51,599 bases of DNA from Eubacterium sp. MSJ-13 (lineage in GTDB: Bacteria > Bacillota > Clostridia > Lachnospirales > Lachnospiraceae): positions 1 to 51,599 of the forward strand of contig NZ_JAHLQE010000029.1 of assembly GCF_018918235.1 (NCBI RefSeq). Reading direction: 5' to 3'. The position numbers were made by a program, and so were the translations under genes. The notes below the pieces were generated by a model. The model searched no databases and was not told where the DNA came from. It saw only the letters and a program-made list of their open reading frames with translations. Of the stretch, positions 51,579 to 51,599 are shown piece by piece. The stretch's first letter is position 1. Each line of letters opens with the position of its first letter.

Positions 51579-51599
51579 ATATCAAGTTTGTGTCAAGTG
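51579..51599 (+). repeat. Start of structured repeat family B at window edge
   Basis: The window ends in CAAGTTTGTGTCAAGTG, identical to 20802-20818, the beginning of the element inserted in the fic tandem array. The rest is cut off by the window edge. Confidence 0.5.

Overview
The window is AT-rich chromosomal DNA of a low-GC Bacillota, most likely a Lachnospiraceae gut anaerobe of the Roseburia/Agathobacter/Lachnospira type. This rests on strong AGGAGG-type ribosome binding sites, many MATE exporters, DUF6061 and YcxB-like proteins, AAA-ATPase-like/PD-(D/E)XK and Rpn-type proteins, and an FHA plus TadE-like pair at the right edge. The genus cannot be fixed from the sequence. No rRNA, tRNA, CRISPR array or intact insertion sequence was seen.

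Layout. 1-5.4 kb is a decayed metal and efflux region: a truncated MATE joined to a truncated Zn/Cd-type P-ATPase, a stand-alone HMA protein, an AAA/nuclease protein, an ArsR sensor, and an AraC gene broken by an amber codon. 5.4-10.9 kb looks like the relic of an integrative element: a MATE-MerR operon with a textbook 19-bp-spacer promoter, a mobilisation-protein fragment and a tyrosine integrase joined at their 5' ends. 10.9-13.4 kb has an acetyltransferase, a nitroreductase-ArsR pair, and remnants of an HxlR gene and a copper ATPase. 13.7-19.5 kb is an MFS exporter plus a two-component system surrounded by small membrane or repeat proteins; two of these share an identical 25-bp upstream motif. 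19.6-21.1 kb is a Fic protein flanked by direct repeats and a 36-bp tandem array. 21.2-29 kb is mostly housekeeping and membrane genes. 28.9-36.9 kb is carbohydrate metabolism: HAD phosphatases, a PTS permease, a GH13 glucosidase and two RpiR regulators. 37-41.7 kb is a MarR plus heterodimeric ABC exporter operon. 42-51.6 kb holds a hybrid histidine kinase, SppA/RDD, glycogen phosphorylase, a lipoprotein, and the FHA and TadE-like genes.

Genes working together. HAD, GH13 and PTS form one operon: uptake and phosphorylation of an alpha-glucoside, hydrolysis, then sugar-phosphate clean-up. Glycogen phosphorylase is a separate alpha-glucan gene. Three exporter sets each carry their own regulator (MerR-MATE, MarR-MATE, MarR-ABC).

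Most notable features not explained by genes: (1) a dispersed intergenic repeat with a 6-7 bp hairpin whose base changes are compensated between copies, one copy sitting inside the loop of a terminator-like inverted repeat; (2) a second structured element that interrupts the 36-bp array upstream of fic and recurs, with a compensatory change, near 13.5 kb and apparently at the right edge; (3) at least five abrupt gene-to-gene junctions where neighbouring genes are cut; (4) a candidate small regulon around the two-component system; (5) a pair of 6-bp boxes 21 bp apart upstream of both metal loci.
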